64,000 nt of DNA from Mycolicibacterium moriokaense (lineage in GTDB: Bacteria; Actinomycetota; Actinomycetes; Mycobacteriales; Mycobacteriaceae), in assembly GCF_010726085.1 (NCBI RefSeq), contig NZ_AP022560.1, forward strand, positions 4,340,001 to 4,404,000, written 5' to 3'. Both the position numbers and the translations under genes were made by a program. Shown here piece by piece: positions 55,654 through 64,000 of this stretch (positions within the stretch are counted from its first letter, which is position 1; each line of letters opens with the position of its first letter). The notes beneath the pieces are model-generated. The model did not search any database. It worked only from the letters and a program-made list of their open reading frames with translations, and had not been told where the DNA came from.

Positions 55654-57080
55654 ACGTCACCGTGGTCGGCAGCGGACCCAACGGCCTGGCCGCCGCCGTC
55701 GTGTGCGCCCGCGCCGGTCTGTCGGTGCAGGTTTTGGAGGCGCAACCGACGCTCGGCGGCGGCGCACGGACCCTCGCCGACCCCGAGTTCGGTGGGGTTT
55801 CCCACGACATCTGCTCGGCCGTACATCCGCTGGCACTCGCATCGCCGTTCCTGGCGGAGTTCGATCTGCCCGCCCGCGGGGTGACGCTGAAGGTGCCGTC
55901 GGTCTCCTACGCCAACCCCCTTCCCGGCAAGCCGACCGCGGTCGGATATCACGACCTCGAGCGCACCTGTGCGGAGTTGGTCCACGGTGATTCCTGGCGC
56001 CGACTGCTCGGCCCACTCACCGACCGCGATGACGGCGTCGTCAACCTTCTGCTCGGCGACAAGCGTTCGATTCCTCGTGATCCGATCGCCGCGGTCTTCA
56101 TCGCCAGGAACATGCTCGAACAGGGGACTCCGCTGTGGGGCAAGCTCGCCGGCGCGGATGCTCGCGCGTTGTTCACCGGCGTCGCCGCACACGCCATCAA
56201 CAAGATGCCCTCGTTTGTGACCACCGGCGCCGGGTTGATGCTGGCGACGCTCGCGCACACCGTGGGCTGGCCGATTCCGGTCGGCGGCAGCCAGGCGATT
56301 CCGGACGCGCTGATCGCTGATCTGCGTGCCCACGGCGGCGTCATCACCGCCGGTGAGGAGATCACCGAACCGCCAAGCGGCGTCGTGCTTTTCGACACCG
56401 CACCGACCGCACTGCTGAAGATCTACCGCGACCGGGTTCCCGGCCGGTACGCAAAGGCGTTGCAGCGCTACCGGTTCGGCCCGGGGGTCGCGAAGGTCGA
56501 TTTCGTACTGTCCGACGAGATTCCCTGGGCGGATCCGCGCGCGGCCGAAGCTCCCACACTGCACATGGGCGGCACCCGCGAGCAGATGGCCCACGCGGAG
56601 AAGGAGATCGCCGCGGGTAGACATGCCGACTGGCCGATGATCCTTGCCGCACTTCCCCACCTGGCCGATCCGAACCGCGTCGACGAGAAGGGTCACCGCC
56701 CACTGTGGACGTATGCGCACGTGCCGCACGGTTCACCCGTCGACCAGACCGAAACGATCACCAAGGTGTTCGAGCGTTTCGCACCCGGTTTCCGCGACAT
56801 CGTCGTCGCGGCACGCTCGGTGCCGGCCGCACGGTTGGCCGACCACAACGCCAACCTCGTCGGCGGTGACATCGGTGTCGGGGGCAACTCGCTGGTGCAC
56901 GCGCTGGCCGGGCCGACCCCACGATTGAACCCGTGGGCCACCCCGATTCCGAAGGTCTATCTGTGTTCGTCGGCGACGCCGCCCGGCGGTGGCGTCCACG
57001 GCATGTCGGGGTTCTATGCGGCACGCACAATGCTGCGCCGCGAGTTCGGCATCAAGAAGCTGCCGCGGCTGTCGCCGTAG
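55650..57080 (+). CDS. FAD-dependent phytoene-dehydrogenase-like oxidoreductase
   Basis: 476 residues. Dinucleotide-binding motif DVTVVGSGPNGLAAAVVCARAGLSVQVLEA at the start; phytoene desaturase-like second domain; C-terminal FAD segment VYLCSSATPPGGGVHGMSGFYAARTML. GTG 55650 is the start; 48 upstream in-frame codons consist of the direct repeats and non-conserved sequence. Orthologue of Rv2997. Divergent from serA across 101 bp. Substrate unknown; carotenoid synthesis is not implied by neighbours. Confidence 0.9.
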   Translation: MDVTVVGSGPNGLAAAVVCARAGLSVQVLEAQPTLGGGARTLADPEFGGVSHDICSAVHPLALASPFLAEFDLPARGVTLKVPSVSYANPLPGKPTAVGYHDLERTCAELVHGDSWRRLLGPLTDRDDGVVNLLLGDKRSIPRDPIAAVFIARNMLEQGTPLWGKLAGADARALFTGVAAHAINKMPSFVTTGAGLMLATLAHTVGWPIPVGGSQAIPDALIADLRAHGGVITAGEEITEPPSGVVLFDTAPTALLKIYRDRVPGRYAKALQRYRFGPGVAKVDFVLSDEIPWADPRAAEAPTLHMGGTREQMAHAEKEIAAGRHADWPMILAALPHLADPNRVDEKGHRPLWTYAHVPHGSPVDQTETITKVFERFAPGFRDIVVAARSVPAARLADHNANLVGGDIGVGGNSLVHALAGPTPRLNPWATPIPKVYLCSSATPPGGGVHGMSGFYAARTMLRREFGIKKLPRLSP

Positions 57081-57117
57081 CGGGTTTCGCGCGATTGGGC
57101 AGGGGTATCCGCGCGGC

Positions 57118-57546
57118 ATGACCGAGCCCGATACGAAGAGGACCCTGCGACCGGATGGTGTGGACGACGCGACGGTCGAGGCCGTCGGCGCGGTGTCCGA
57201 GGCGTTGGAGTGGGTGGAGCGGGCGCGGGGTGAGTTGTACTCGTTTCATCAGCTGATGGGTCGTGCCGACCTGCTGCTCGGCGAGGCGTGCGACAAACTG
57301 CGCGACGCCGGCCACGACGCGGTGGCCGACCGCCTCGAGAAGGAGCTCGTCGGTCGCAACGTCCTGCAGGGTCGCTGGACGTTTCAAATCGTGGAGGAGT
57401 TCGACGACGACTACTGGTCGGTGTTCCGCGACCATGAACGACGCGTCCGCGACGAGTTGCAGCTGGGCGTGCGCCACGTGTTCGAAGCCGAGATGAAGGA
57501 GCGGCGCCGGACTCACGGCAACGCGGGCCACGAACACCGCCCGTAG
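57118..57546 (+). CDS. Conserved hypothetical protein, charged helical
   Basis: 142 residues from ATG 57118. No recognised catalytic motif. Highly charged and helical: VGAVSEALEWVERARGELYSFHQLMGRADLLLGEACDKLRDAG, then FQIVEEFDDDYWSVFRDHERRVRDEL. It looks like a small soluble helical bundle; position matches the Rv2998 area of M. tuberculosis, but I cannot confirm homology. 37 bp downstream of the oxidoreductase, possibly cotranscribed. Confidence 0.75.
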   Translation: MTEPDTKRTLRPDGVDDATVEAVGAVSEALEWVERARGELYSFHQLMGRADLLLGEACDKLRDAGHDAVADRLEKELVGRNVLQGRWTFQIVEEFDDDYWSVFRDHERRVRDELQLGVRHVFEAEMKERRRTHGNAGHEHRP

Positions 57547-57582
57547 AAATCCGTTGCGCTCGCCGACGCGCCCGCGACGGTT

Positions 57583-57588
57583 TACGGT
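57583..57588 (+). promoter_or_regulatory. -10 element of a leaderless phosphoribosyltransferase mRNA
   Basis: TACGGT begins exactly 12 bp before ATG 57595, so transcription is predicted to start at the A of the start codon. No Shine-Dalgarno sequence is present, which agrees. No clear -35. Confidence 0.5.
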
Positions 57589-57594
57589 TTGCCA

Positions 57595-58053
57595 ATGGCC
57601 GATCGGGAAGACCTGTCGTGGGACCAGTTCGGTGCCGCCACACGGCAACTCGCCTCCGCCGTCGTCGCGGACGGTTTCGCACCCGATGTGATCCTGGCGA
57701 TCGCGCGCGGCGGGTTGTTCGTCGCGGGGGCACTCGGCTATGCGCTCGGCGTCAAGAACGTGCACATGATGAACGTCGAGTACTACACCGGGGTGGACGA
57801 GCGGCTGAACGCGCCGGTGCTGTTGCCGCCGATGCCGGACATCGCCGACCTGGGTGGTGCTCGCATGCTGATTGCCGACGACGTCGCGGATACCGGGGCG
57901 ACGCTGTGTTTCGTGCGCGACTTCTGCGCCGAGCATGTCGCCGAGGTGCGGTGCGCCGTCGTCTACCAGAAGCCGCAATCGGAAGTCGATTGCGAGTACG
58001 TGTGGCGCCACACCGATCTCTGGATCAACTTTCCGTGGACGAGTCGCGAGTGA
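57595..58053 (+). CDS. Purine-type phosphoribosyltransferase
   Basis: 152 residues with the type I PRT fold. PRPP loop ARMLIADDVADTGATL, and ILAIARGGLFVAGALGYALG near the N-terminus. The hood region NVEYYTGVDERLNAPVLLPP resembles xanthine/hypoxanthine PRTs of actinobacteria; the base used is not certain. ATG 57595 is chosen over TTG 57589 since no ribosome site precedes either and a -10 predicts a leaderless start. Palindrome copy 2 overlaps its stop codon. Confidence 0.88.
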   Translation: MADREDLSWDQFGAATRQLASAVVADGFAPDVILAIARGGLFVAGALGYALGVKNVHMMNVEYYTGVDERLNAPVLLPPMPDIADLGGARMLIADDVADTGATLCFVRDFCAEHVAEVRCAVVYQKPQSEVDCEYVWRHTDLWINFPWTSRE

Positions 58054-58100
58054 TTTCGGCGTGTTGGGTCACGCCGAACGTGACCCAACACGCCGAAATC
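58052..58100. terminator. Palindrome family, copy 2: perfect 22-bp hairpin
   Basis: Perfect 22-bp arms (58052-58073, 58079-58100), 5-nt loop CCGAA; core GATTTCGGCGTGTTGGGTC. It starts within the phosphoribosyltransferase stop codon and separates it from the co-directional wrbA gene. No T-tract. Probable terminator. Confidence 0.8.
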
Positions 58101-58118
58101 GCTGCTTAACTCGACGCC

Positions 58119-58718
58119 ATGACCAAGCTTTCCGTCATCTACTACTCGGCGACCGGTCACGGCACGACGATGGCCAAGCGCGTCGGCGCCGCGGCCGAGG
58201 CCGCCGGCGCCGAAGTGCGCATCCGCCCTGTCGCCGAGACGCGCGACCCGGAGTCGTTCGCACAGAACCCCGCATGGACCGCCAACTACGAGGCGACGAA
58301 GGATCTGCCCGCCGCGACCGGCGACGACATCGTCTGGGCGGACGCCGTCATCTTCGGCTCGCCCACGCGGTTCGGCTCCGTCGCCTCCCAGCTGCGCAAC
58401 TTCCTCGACTCGCTGGGTGGTTTCTGGGCGGAGGGCAAGCTCGCCGACAAGGTCTACGCGGCGTACACGTCGTCGAACACCGCGCACGGCGGGCAGGAGA
58501 CGACGATTCTCACGCTGTACGTCACGCTGATGCATTTCGGCGGCATCATCGTGCCGCCCGGCTACACCGACCCACTGAAATTCGTCGACGGAAACCCCTA
58601 CGGCGCGAGCCTCGTCGCAACGCACGACAACATCACCGAGATCGACGGCGCAACGAACAACGCGCTTGGCCATCTGGCCAAGCGCGTTGTTGAGGTCGCA
58701 AACCGCCTCGCGTCATAG
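58119..58718 (+). CDS. WrbA-type NAD(P)H:quinone oxidoreductase
   Basis: 199-residue flavodoxin-fold protein of the WrbA group, which reduces quinones by two electrons and limits radical formation. FMN phosphate loop YYSATGHGTTMAKRV, FMN ring loops GSPTRFGSVASQLRNFLD and TSSNTAHGGQETTIL, and the WrbA insertion MHFGGIIVPPGYTD. ATG 58119. Flanked on both sides by palindrome copies, so probably an isolated transcription unit. Confidence 0.93.
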   Translation: MTKLSVIYYSATGHGTTMAKRVGAAAEAAGAEVRIRPVAETRDPESFAQNPAWTANYEATKDLPAATGDDIVWADAVIFGSPTRFGSVASQLRNFLDSLGGFWAEGKLADKVYAAYTSSNTAHGGQETTILTLYVTLMHFGGIIVPPGYTDPLKFVDGNPYGASLVATHDNITEIDGATNNALGHLAKRVVEVANRLAS

Positions 58719-58770
58719 CGATTTCGGCGTGGCTGGTCACGCTGAGCGTGACCCAGCACGCCGAAATCGC
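58718..58770. terminator. Palindrome family, copy 3, between convergent wrbA and ilvC
   Basis: 26-bp arms (58718-58743, 58745-58770) with three central mismatches; core GCGATTTCGGCGTG / CACGCCGAAATCGC plus GGTCACGCT / AGCGTGACC. It begins at the last base of the wrbA stop codon and ends 4 bp before the ilvC stop codon. Confidence 0.8.
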
Positions 58771-58774
58771 AGAC

Positions 58775-59848
<1,074 letters not shown>

Positions 59849-60358
59849 CTACTTGACCGTGCCGATTCCGCGCGGCCCACGCGACAGCGAGACCACACCG
59901 GACTGCACGAGCTCACGGATTCCGTAGGGCTCCAGGACGCGAAGTAACGCCTCGAGCTTCTCCGGGGTACCCGTGGCCTCCACGGTCAAAGACTCAGTTG
60001 AGACGTCAACGACCTTGGCGCGGAACAGATTCACCGCTTCGATGACCTGGCTGCGGGTCGACGCATCGGCCCGCACCTTGATGAGCGCCAGCTCGCGGGC
60101 GACGGAGTTGTCCTCGTCCTGCTCGACGATCTTGATCACGTTGACCAGCTTGTTGAGCTGTTTGGTGATCTGCTCCAGCGGCGCTTCGTCGACGCTGACG
60201 ACGATCGTCATCCGGGACATGTCCTTCTGCTCGGTCGCGCCGACCGCCAGCGACTGGATGTTGTAGCCGCGCCGGGAGAACAACGACGCCACCCGCGCCA
60301 ACACGCCGGGCTTGTCCTCGACAAGCACCGAGAGAGTGTGAGTTGGAGTCGTCGACAT
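59849..60358 (-). CDS. ilvN: Acetolactate synthase small (regulatory) subunit
   Basis: 169 residues with two ACT domains: HTLSVLVEDKPGVLARVASLFSRRGYNI binds valine for feedback inhibition. ATG 60358 is the start; it shares one base with the ilvB stop (TGATG). Orthologue Rv3002c. Confidence 0.97.
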   Translation of the reverse strand: MSTTPTHTLSVLVEDKPGVLARVASLFSRRGYNIQSLAVGATEQKDMSRMTIVVSVDEAPLEQITKQLNKLVNVIKIVEQDEDNSVARELALIKVRADASTRSQVIEAVNLFRAKVVDVSTESLTVEATGTPEKLEALLRVLEPYGIRELVQSGVVSLSRGPRGIGTVK

Positions 60359-62214
60359 CAGGCATGCCCTTCTTCTGGATCGTCGAACAACGGGCGGATG
60401 CCACGTGCGGCTTGGATCTCGTCGTTGCTGGTGCCTGCGGCCACCATCGGCCACACCTGGGCATCGGCGCCGACGATGAAGTCGATCACAACAGGCCGGT
60501 CGTTGATCTCACGCGCCTGCTGGATGACGGCTTCCACGTCTTCGGCTCGCTCACAACGCAATCCGACGCAGCCAAGCGCCTCGGCCAGCTTGACGAAGTC
60601 CGGGATGCGATGCGAGTGAGTGGCCAGATCGGTTTGGCTGTACCGCTCTTCGTAGAACAGCGTCTGCCACTGCCGAACCATCCCCAGGTTGCCGTTGTTG
60701 ATGATGGCCACCTTGATCGGTGCACCCTCGACGGCACACGTCGCCAGCTCCTGGTTGGTCATCTGGAAGCAGCCGTCGCCGTCGATCGCCCACACCTCGG
60801 CCTCGGGACGACCGAACTTGGCACCCATCGCGGCGGGAACGGCGTAACCCATGGTTCCGAGACCACCCGAATTCAGCCAGGTCTTCGGCTTCTCGTACTT
60901 GATGAACTGCGCGGCCCACATCTGGTGCTGCCCAACGCCGGCGACGTAGACGGCATCTGAACCCGCCATCTTGCCGAGTGTCTCGATGACGTACTCGGGC
61001 GACAGGCTTCCGTCACTCTGCGCGCCGTAGCTCAACGGGTAGGTCGCCTGCACGCCGCGCAGGTACTCCCACCAGTTGTCGATCTTGATCGTTCCGATAC
61101 TGCCGTCGCGCCGCAGCGCCTCGATCAGATCGACGATCACCGCCTTGACGTCGCCCACGATCGGCACGTCGGCATGCCGGTTCTTCCCGATCTCGGCCGG
61201 GTCGATGTCGGCATGGATGACTTTGGCTTCCGGCGCAAAGGAATCCAACTTGCCCGTCACCCGATCGTCGAAACGAGTGCCGAGTGCGATCAGCAGATCG
61301 CTGCGCTGCAGCGCGGCGACCGCGGCCACCGTGCCGTGCATTCCGGGCATGCCCATGTTCTGCGGGTGGCTGTCCGGGAACGCTCCGCGCGCCATCAGCG
61401 TGGTGACGACCGGAATGCCGGTCAGCTCGGCCAGATTCAGCAACTCCTCGCTGGCTTCGCCGCGGATCACACCGCCGCCCACATACAGCACCGGCTTGCG
61501 CGACGCCGCGATCAGCTTGGCCGCTTCGCGGACCTGGCGGCTGTGCGGTTTGGTGTTCGGCTTGTAGCCCGGCAGATCGATCTGCGGCGGCCAGCTGAAC
61601 GTGCACTGCCCCTGCAGCACATCCTTGGGGATGTCGACCAGCACCGGGCCCGGCCGACCCGACCGCGCGAGATGGAACGCCTCGGCCATCACCTGCGCGA
61701 TTTCGTCGCCGTTGCGGACCAGGAAGTTGTGCTTGGTGATCGGCATGGTGATGCCGGAGATGTCGGCCTCCTGGAAGGCGTCGGTGCCGATCAGCTGGCG
61801 GCCGACCTGTCCGGTGACCGCGACCACCGGGATGGAGTCCATGTACGCGTCGGCGAGCGGGGTGACCAAGTTCGTCGCACCGGGACCCGAAGTCGCCATG
61901 CACACACCGACTCTGCCCGTGGCATGCGCGTAGCCGCTGGCGGCATGTCCGGCACCCTGCTCGTGGCGCACCAGGACGTGGCGCAGCTTCTTCGAGTCGA
62001 AAAGCGGGTCGTAGACCGGCAACACCGCACCGCCCGGGATGCCGAAGATGGTGTCGACGCCGAGTTCCTCCAGCGACCGGATTACCGCCTGCGCACCCGT
62101 GAGTTGGTGCGGCGCAATGCGTTTGGACTGCGCCGACCCTGGCTTGGATACGGCGGCTGCCCCGTTAGGCGCGGTCTCCGACTGTTCGGGCGGTCGCGTG
62201 GTGGGTGCGCTCAC
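60358..62214 (-). CDS. ilvB: Acetolactate synthase large subunit
   Basis: 618-residue thiamine-diphosphate enzyme, first step of branched-chain amino acid synthesis and target of sulfonylurea herbicides. TPP activating Glu in [18 protein letters not shown]-like FAD region; TPP/Mg motif [18 protein letters not shown] with INNGNLG. N-terminal 35 residues are low-complexity. ATG 62214. Expression is predicted to be controlled by the attenuator at 62270-62400. Orthologue Rv3003c (ilvB1). Confidence 0.97.
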   Translation of the reverse strand: MSAPTTRPPEQSETAPNGAAAVSKPGSAQSKRIAPHQLTGAQAVIRSLEELGVDTIFGIPGGAVLPVYDPLFDSKKLRHVLVRHEQGAGHAASGYAHATGRVGVCMATSGPGATNLVTPLADAYMDSIPVVAVTGQVGRQLIGTDAFQEADISGITMPITKHNFLVRNGDEIAQVMAEAFHLARSGRPGPVLVDIPKDVLQGQCTFSWPPQIDLPGYKPNTKPHSRQVREAAKLIAASRKPVLYVGGGVIRGEASEELLNLAELTGIPVVTTLMARGAFPDSHPQNMGMPGMHGTVAAVAALQRSDLLIALGTRFDDRVTGKLDSFAPEAKVIHADIDPAEIGKNRHADVPIVGDVKAVIVDLIEALRRDGSIGTIKIDNWWEYLRGVQATYPLSYGAQSDGSLSPEYVIETLGKMAGSDAVYVAGVGQHQMWAAQFIKYEKPKTWLNSGGLGTMGYAVPAAMGAKFGRPEAEVWAIDGDGCFQMTNQELATCAVEGAPIKVAIINNGNLGMVRQWQTLFYEERYSQTDLATHSHRIPDFVKLAEALGCVGLRCERAEDVEAVIQQAREINDRPVVIDFIVGADAQVWPMVAAGTSNDEIQAARGIRPLFDDPEEGHA

Positions 62215-62269
62215 GATCGTCTCTCTCTGTTCCTGTGTTTTCTAGGGTCTCAAATCGGTGGTGGGGCAA

Positions 62270-62305
62270 CAAAAAACCCCCGTCAGCTGGGCTGCTGTAC
62301 GAGGG
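62270..62305 (-). terminator. ilvB attenuator: Rho-independent terminator
   Basis: On the minus strand CCCTCG (62305-62300) pairs with CGGGGG (62281-62276), with an inner CAGC/GCTG stem, and is followed by six T residues (62275-62270). It stands 55 bases before the ilvB start codon and after the leader peptide: a classical terminator hairpin. The only U-tract terminator clearly seen in this window. Confidence 0.85.
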
Positions 62306-62307
62306 TC

Positions 62308-62362
62308 GCGCGTTGATGCGGTTGGCTATGCCCGGGCGAGGGCAAGCGCGGCATCAACGCGC
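62308..62362 (-). promoter_or_regulatory. ilvB attenuator: alternative 12-bp stem overlapping the leader peptide
   Basis: GCGCGTTGATGC (minus strand 62362-62351, leader codons 12-16) is perfectly complementary to GCATCAACGCGC (62319-62308), which directly precedes the terminator. A ribosome stalled at the Leu-Val-Val-Ile codons or at the stop would change whether this stem forms. Confidence 0.7.
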
Positions 62363-62397
62363 TTCCCAATTACTACGAGCATTCCCAGGGCCTGCAT
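62326..62397 (-). CDS. ilvB leader peptide
   Basis: 23-codon frame, ATG 62397 to TAG 62326. It contains a run of branched-chain codons (MLVVIGKRVD: CTC GTA GTA ATT) plus further Leu and Val codons; an internal ATG is at 62382. The predicted transcription start is two or three bases before ATG 62397, so translation would begin on a nearly leaderless RNA. It lies between promoter and terminator, as needed for attenuation by charged tRNA supply. Confidence 0.8.
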   Translation of the reverse strand: MQALGMLVVIGKRVDAALALARA

Positions 62398-62405
62398 AAC
62401 CGTTG

Positions 62406-62435
62406 ACGGTAGCCTCCGCACTGGTCACCGGTCAA
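62406..62435 (-). promoter_or_regulatory. ilvB promoter
   Basis: Minus strand TTGACC (62435-62430), 18-bp spacer, TACCGT (62411-62406). Predicted start 62400-62399. The -35 is the edge unit of a 26-bp tandem repeat. Confidence 0.65.
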
Positions 62436-62492
62436 ATTCCCGGCCCGGCCGGGGTGGTCAAATTCCCGGCCCGGCCGGGGCGGTCAATTTCC
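62430..62492. repeat. 26-bp tandem repeat (2.4 copies) at the ilvB promoter
   Basis: Units 62430-62455 and 62456-62481 are identical except for the last base (GGTCAAATTCCCGGCC...), followed by a partial third from 62482. Each unit begins GGTCAA, that is TTGACC on the minus strand, so -35-like hexamers recur every 26 bp. The unit also contains the palindrome CCCGGCCGGG. Together with the attenuator this accounts for most of the 311-bp stretch between ilvB and cfp6. Confidence 0.85.
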
Positions 62493-62525
62493 GTACCCAC
62501 CCCCTCCTGGTGCGAAGATGGCGAG

Positions 62526-62915
62526 GTGAGCGCGGACACCGACCAGAAGCCCGTCGTCATCCGGATTTCCCCGATGGCGCATTTCGCGGTCGGATTCCTC
62601 ACGTTGGGCCTGTTGGCCGTGATTCTCGCCGGTCCGCCATGGGTGGCGATCCTGCTCGTCATCCCGATCATGCTCTCGGTGGCGGTGGTGCGGTACCGGA
62701 CCGTCGCCGACGCCAAGACCGTCACCGCTCGTTCGCTGCTGGGCAGCGAAACGGTCGGGTGGGACGACATCGACGGACTGCGATTCGACAGGTCGTCGTG
62801 GGCGTCTGCCCAGCTCAAGAGCGGTCAGGAACTACGGCTTCCCGCGGTGACCTTCTCGACCCTGCCCCAGCTCGCAGAAATCAGCGGCGGCCGGATCCCC
62901 AACCCCTACGCGTGA
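62526..62915 (+). CDS. cfp6: PH-domain membrane protein, CFP-6-like
   Basis: 129 residues. Two hydrophobic segments (FAVGFLTLGLLAVILAG, VAILLVIPIMLSVAVV) then a bacterial PH-like domain (YRTVADAKTVTARSLLGSETVGWDDIDGLRFDRSSW). Orthologue of Rv3004, low-molecular-weight antigen 6. GTG 62526 is chosen (VSADTDQKPV); the open frame extends back to 62403 through the promoter repeats and is not coding there. Divergent from ilvB; function unknown. Confidence 0.88.
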   Translation: MSADTDQKPVVIRISPMAHFAVGFLTLGLLAVILAGPPWVAILLVIPIMLSVAVVRYRTVADAKTVTARSLLGSETVGWDDIDGLRFDRSSWASAQLKSGQELRLPAVTFSTLPQLAEISGGRIPNPYA

Positions 62916-62919
62916 GCTC

Positions 62920-63750
62920 TCAGCCCAGCGGATTGCCGCCGTTGAGCAGCACCCACGCCGCGACGCCCACACCGACGCCCAGCAGCAGCGCGATGAACGA
63001 GCCGACGAACGGCCGACGGGACCAGCCGCGTCCGGCATCGAGTCCATATCGGCCCGGACCCGTCAGGACCAGCGCCGCGACTCCGCACGCCAGGAACACC
63101 CGGTACTCGTGGCCGTCGGTGAGGAACGACGCCAGCCTGGCCGCTTCGTGCGCCGCCATCGCCTCGGCCAACAATCCCGTGACCAGGAACGCCAGTGCGC
63201 CGGCCGCCGCCACCGGGGTGAACAGGCCCAGAATCAGCAGCAGGCCCGCGGCGAGCTCACCGACCGTCGTGACATAGGTCAGGATTTCGGCGTATTTGAA
63301 GCCCATCGCGGTCAGCGAGTCGCGCCAGCCGTCCAGGCCGGGGCCGCCCCACAAGCCGAAGGCCTTCTGCAGGCCGTGCACGATCAAGATCGCGCCCGCG
63401 CCGATCCGCAGCAGCAGAAGCCCCAGGTCCTGGGTGCCCCGCCGGTCCGCTCCCGAGGTGTCGTGATCCGGCCCGAACTCGGCTGGTTCCGCCCCGTACG
63501 GGGTCATGGCATGCCGGCCGCCCGGCTGGACGTACGGCAGCGGTTCCGGGTCGTTGAGCAGCGAGAAGGCGGGAGTCTCTGTCGAGGAGCGACTCGAGTC
63601 GTACGACGGGATCGCCGTGGTTTCGAAATCGCCCCCGTAGTCCGCCGACGGGAGATCGTCTTCGGGGTCGACCAGACTTGCCGACGTGGGGCGCCCAGCC
63701 GCGTCGTCCGGCCGCTGCCACGCGCTTGGGTCGTGGGGATTACTGGTCAC
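62920..63750 (-). CDS. DoxX-family membrane protein with long acidic N-terminus
   Basis: 276 residues. Residues 1-105 are polar and disordered; then a DoxX domain of four helices (LGLLLLRIGAGAILIVHGLQKAFGLWGG, ILTYVTTVGELAAGLLLILGLF, AGALAFLVTGLLAEAMAAHEAARL) plus a C-terminal helix. Orthologue of Rv3005c, which in M. tuberculosis forms a membrane complex with SodA and SseA against oxidative stress. Stop codons of cfp6 and this gene are 4 bp apart, converging. ATG 63750. Confidence 0.92.
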   Translation of the reverse strand: MTSNPHDPSAWQRPDDAAGRPTSASLVDPEDDLPSADYGGDFETTAIPSYDSSRSSTETPAFSLLNDPEPLPYVQPGGRHAMTPYGAEPAEFGPDHDTSGADRRGTQDLGLLLLRIGAGAILIVHGLQKAFGLWGGPGLDGWRDSLTAMGFKYAEILTYVTTVGELAAGLLLILGLFTPVAAAGALAFLVTGLLAEAMAAHEAARLASFLTDGHEYRVFLACGVAALVLTGPGRYGLDAGRGWSRRPFVGSFIALLLGVGVGVAAWVLLNGGNPLG

Positions 63751-63876
63751 GACAGCCAGCGTAAGTGCTAGTCACCCGTGAACCGCGTATTGGCGCGGCG
63801 CTTTCGGCACCCTATTCGCGGGTGTTGCACAGGCGCGCGAGCGGCAGGTGCGTGGCGCGTAGGCCCGAACAATCCG

Positions 63877-63882
63877 TAACCT
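63877..63882 (+). promoter_or_regulatory. -10 element of lppZ, leaderless
   Basis: TAACCT starts 13 bp before ATG 63890, predicting transcription from the base before or at the start codon. No ribosome-binding site is present. Confidence 0.45.
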
Positions 63883-63889
63883 GGCTCGC

Positions 63890-64000
63890 ATGAGAATGCG
63901 CCGGCCGATGCGGGGTGTGCTCGCCGTCGTGTGCGCGGCTTTGCTCGTCGGGTCTGGCTGTGCCCGGTTCGACGACGCGCAATCGCAGCCGTTCACCACC
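63890..64000 (+). CDS. lppZ: Lipoprotein LppZ, N-terminal part (cut by window edge)
   Basis: First 37 residues only. Signal peptide RRPMRGVLAVVCAALLVGSGC with a lipobox-type cleavage at VGSGC (Cys24), then ARFDDAQSQPFTT, which matches M. tuberculosis LppZ (Rv3006) almost exactly after the cysteine. LppZ homologues carry a six-bladed propeller of the glucose/sorbosone dehydrogenase type beyond this point. ATG 63890 and ATG 63896 are both possible. Confidence 0.9.
   Translation, partial: MRMRRPMRGVLAVVCAALLVGSGCARFDDAQSQPFTT

Noticed and set aside
63772-63999. Minus-strand 75-codon frame at the right edge
   Set aside because: It is antisense to the lppZ start, whose signal peptide and post-cysteine sequence match the known lipoprotein.

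Overview
The window is GC-rich, densely coded actinobacterial chromosome. Gene content and order identify it as a mycobacterium, most likely a fast-growing, non-pathogenic Mycolicibacterium. The order smc-acyP-osmC-mutM-rnc-DUF177-sepIVA, then coaD-rsmD-pca-VKOR-dsbA-lipN, recG, rpmB, ung, thiL, ddlA, gpsA, fbiD, ppk1, mutT1, hupB, leuDC, ltbR-like iclR, gltX, leuB, serA, ilvC-ilvN-ilvB, cfp6, doxX, lppZ matches the M. tuberculosis blocks around Rv2922c-Rv2927c and Rv2965c-Rv3006 from memory. The large DIM/PGL lipid locus that separates those blocks in M. tuberculosis is absent: only a hemerythrin-like gene lies between sepIVA and coaD.

Layout. 1-8054: isoprenoid isomerase fragment, then a minus-strand chromosome and cell-division block (smc, mutM, rnc, sepIVA). 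8231-15972: hemerythrin with a SigF-type promoter, coaD, rsmD, pyruvate carboxylase, and an oxidative protein-folding pair (VKOR plus DsbA), then lipN. 15971-33655: two tandem aldo-keto reductases, a secreted HNH-like protein with recG and a FakA-like protein, L28, ung, thiL, ddlA, a PLP enzyme with gpsA, F420 gene fbiD, ppk1, mutT1, hupB. 33849-36639: leuCD facing an IclR regulator across a 38-bp control region.

36646-48362 is an accessory island not found at this place in M. tuberculosis: a SulP transporter, five universal stress proteins, a 31-residue membrane protein, DUF1918, a WS/DGAT triacylglycerol synthase, an Rv2004c-like kinase, an Acg-type nitroreductase and a near-copy of the dormancy regulator DosR/DevR, without a sensor kinase. 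Four promoters in it carry DosR-box-like sites about 42 bp upstream of the predicted start, each with a second or degenerate site 21-23 bp further out. The island ends at tRNA-Glu and tRNA-Gln, which lie with gltX.

48786-62214 holds gltX, a FAH-family hydrolase, an MFS transporter, leuB-serA, a FAD oxidoreductase, a phosphoribosyltransferase, a WrbA-like flavoprotein and ilvBNC. Branched-chain amino acid genes are thus present as leuDC, leuB and ilvBNC. ilvB is preceded by a transcription attenuator with a leader peptide rich in Leu/Val/Ile codons. The window closes with cfp6, doxX and the start of lppZ.

Recurring themes: many 4-8 bp translational overlaps; several predicted leaderless transcripts, where the -10 hexamer starts exactly 12 bp before the start codon; and near-perfect palindromes, three of one sequence family, closing transcription units.
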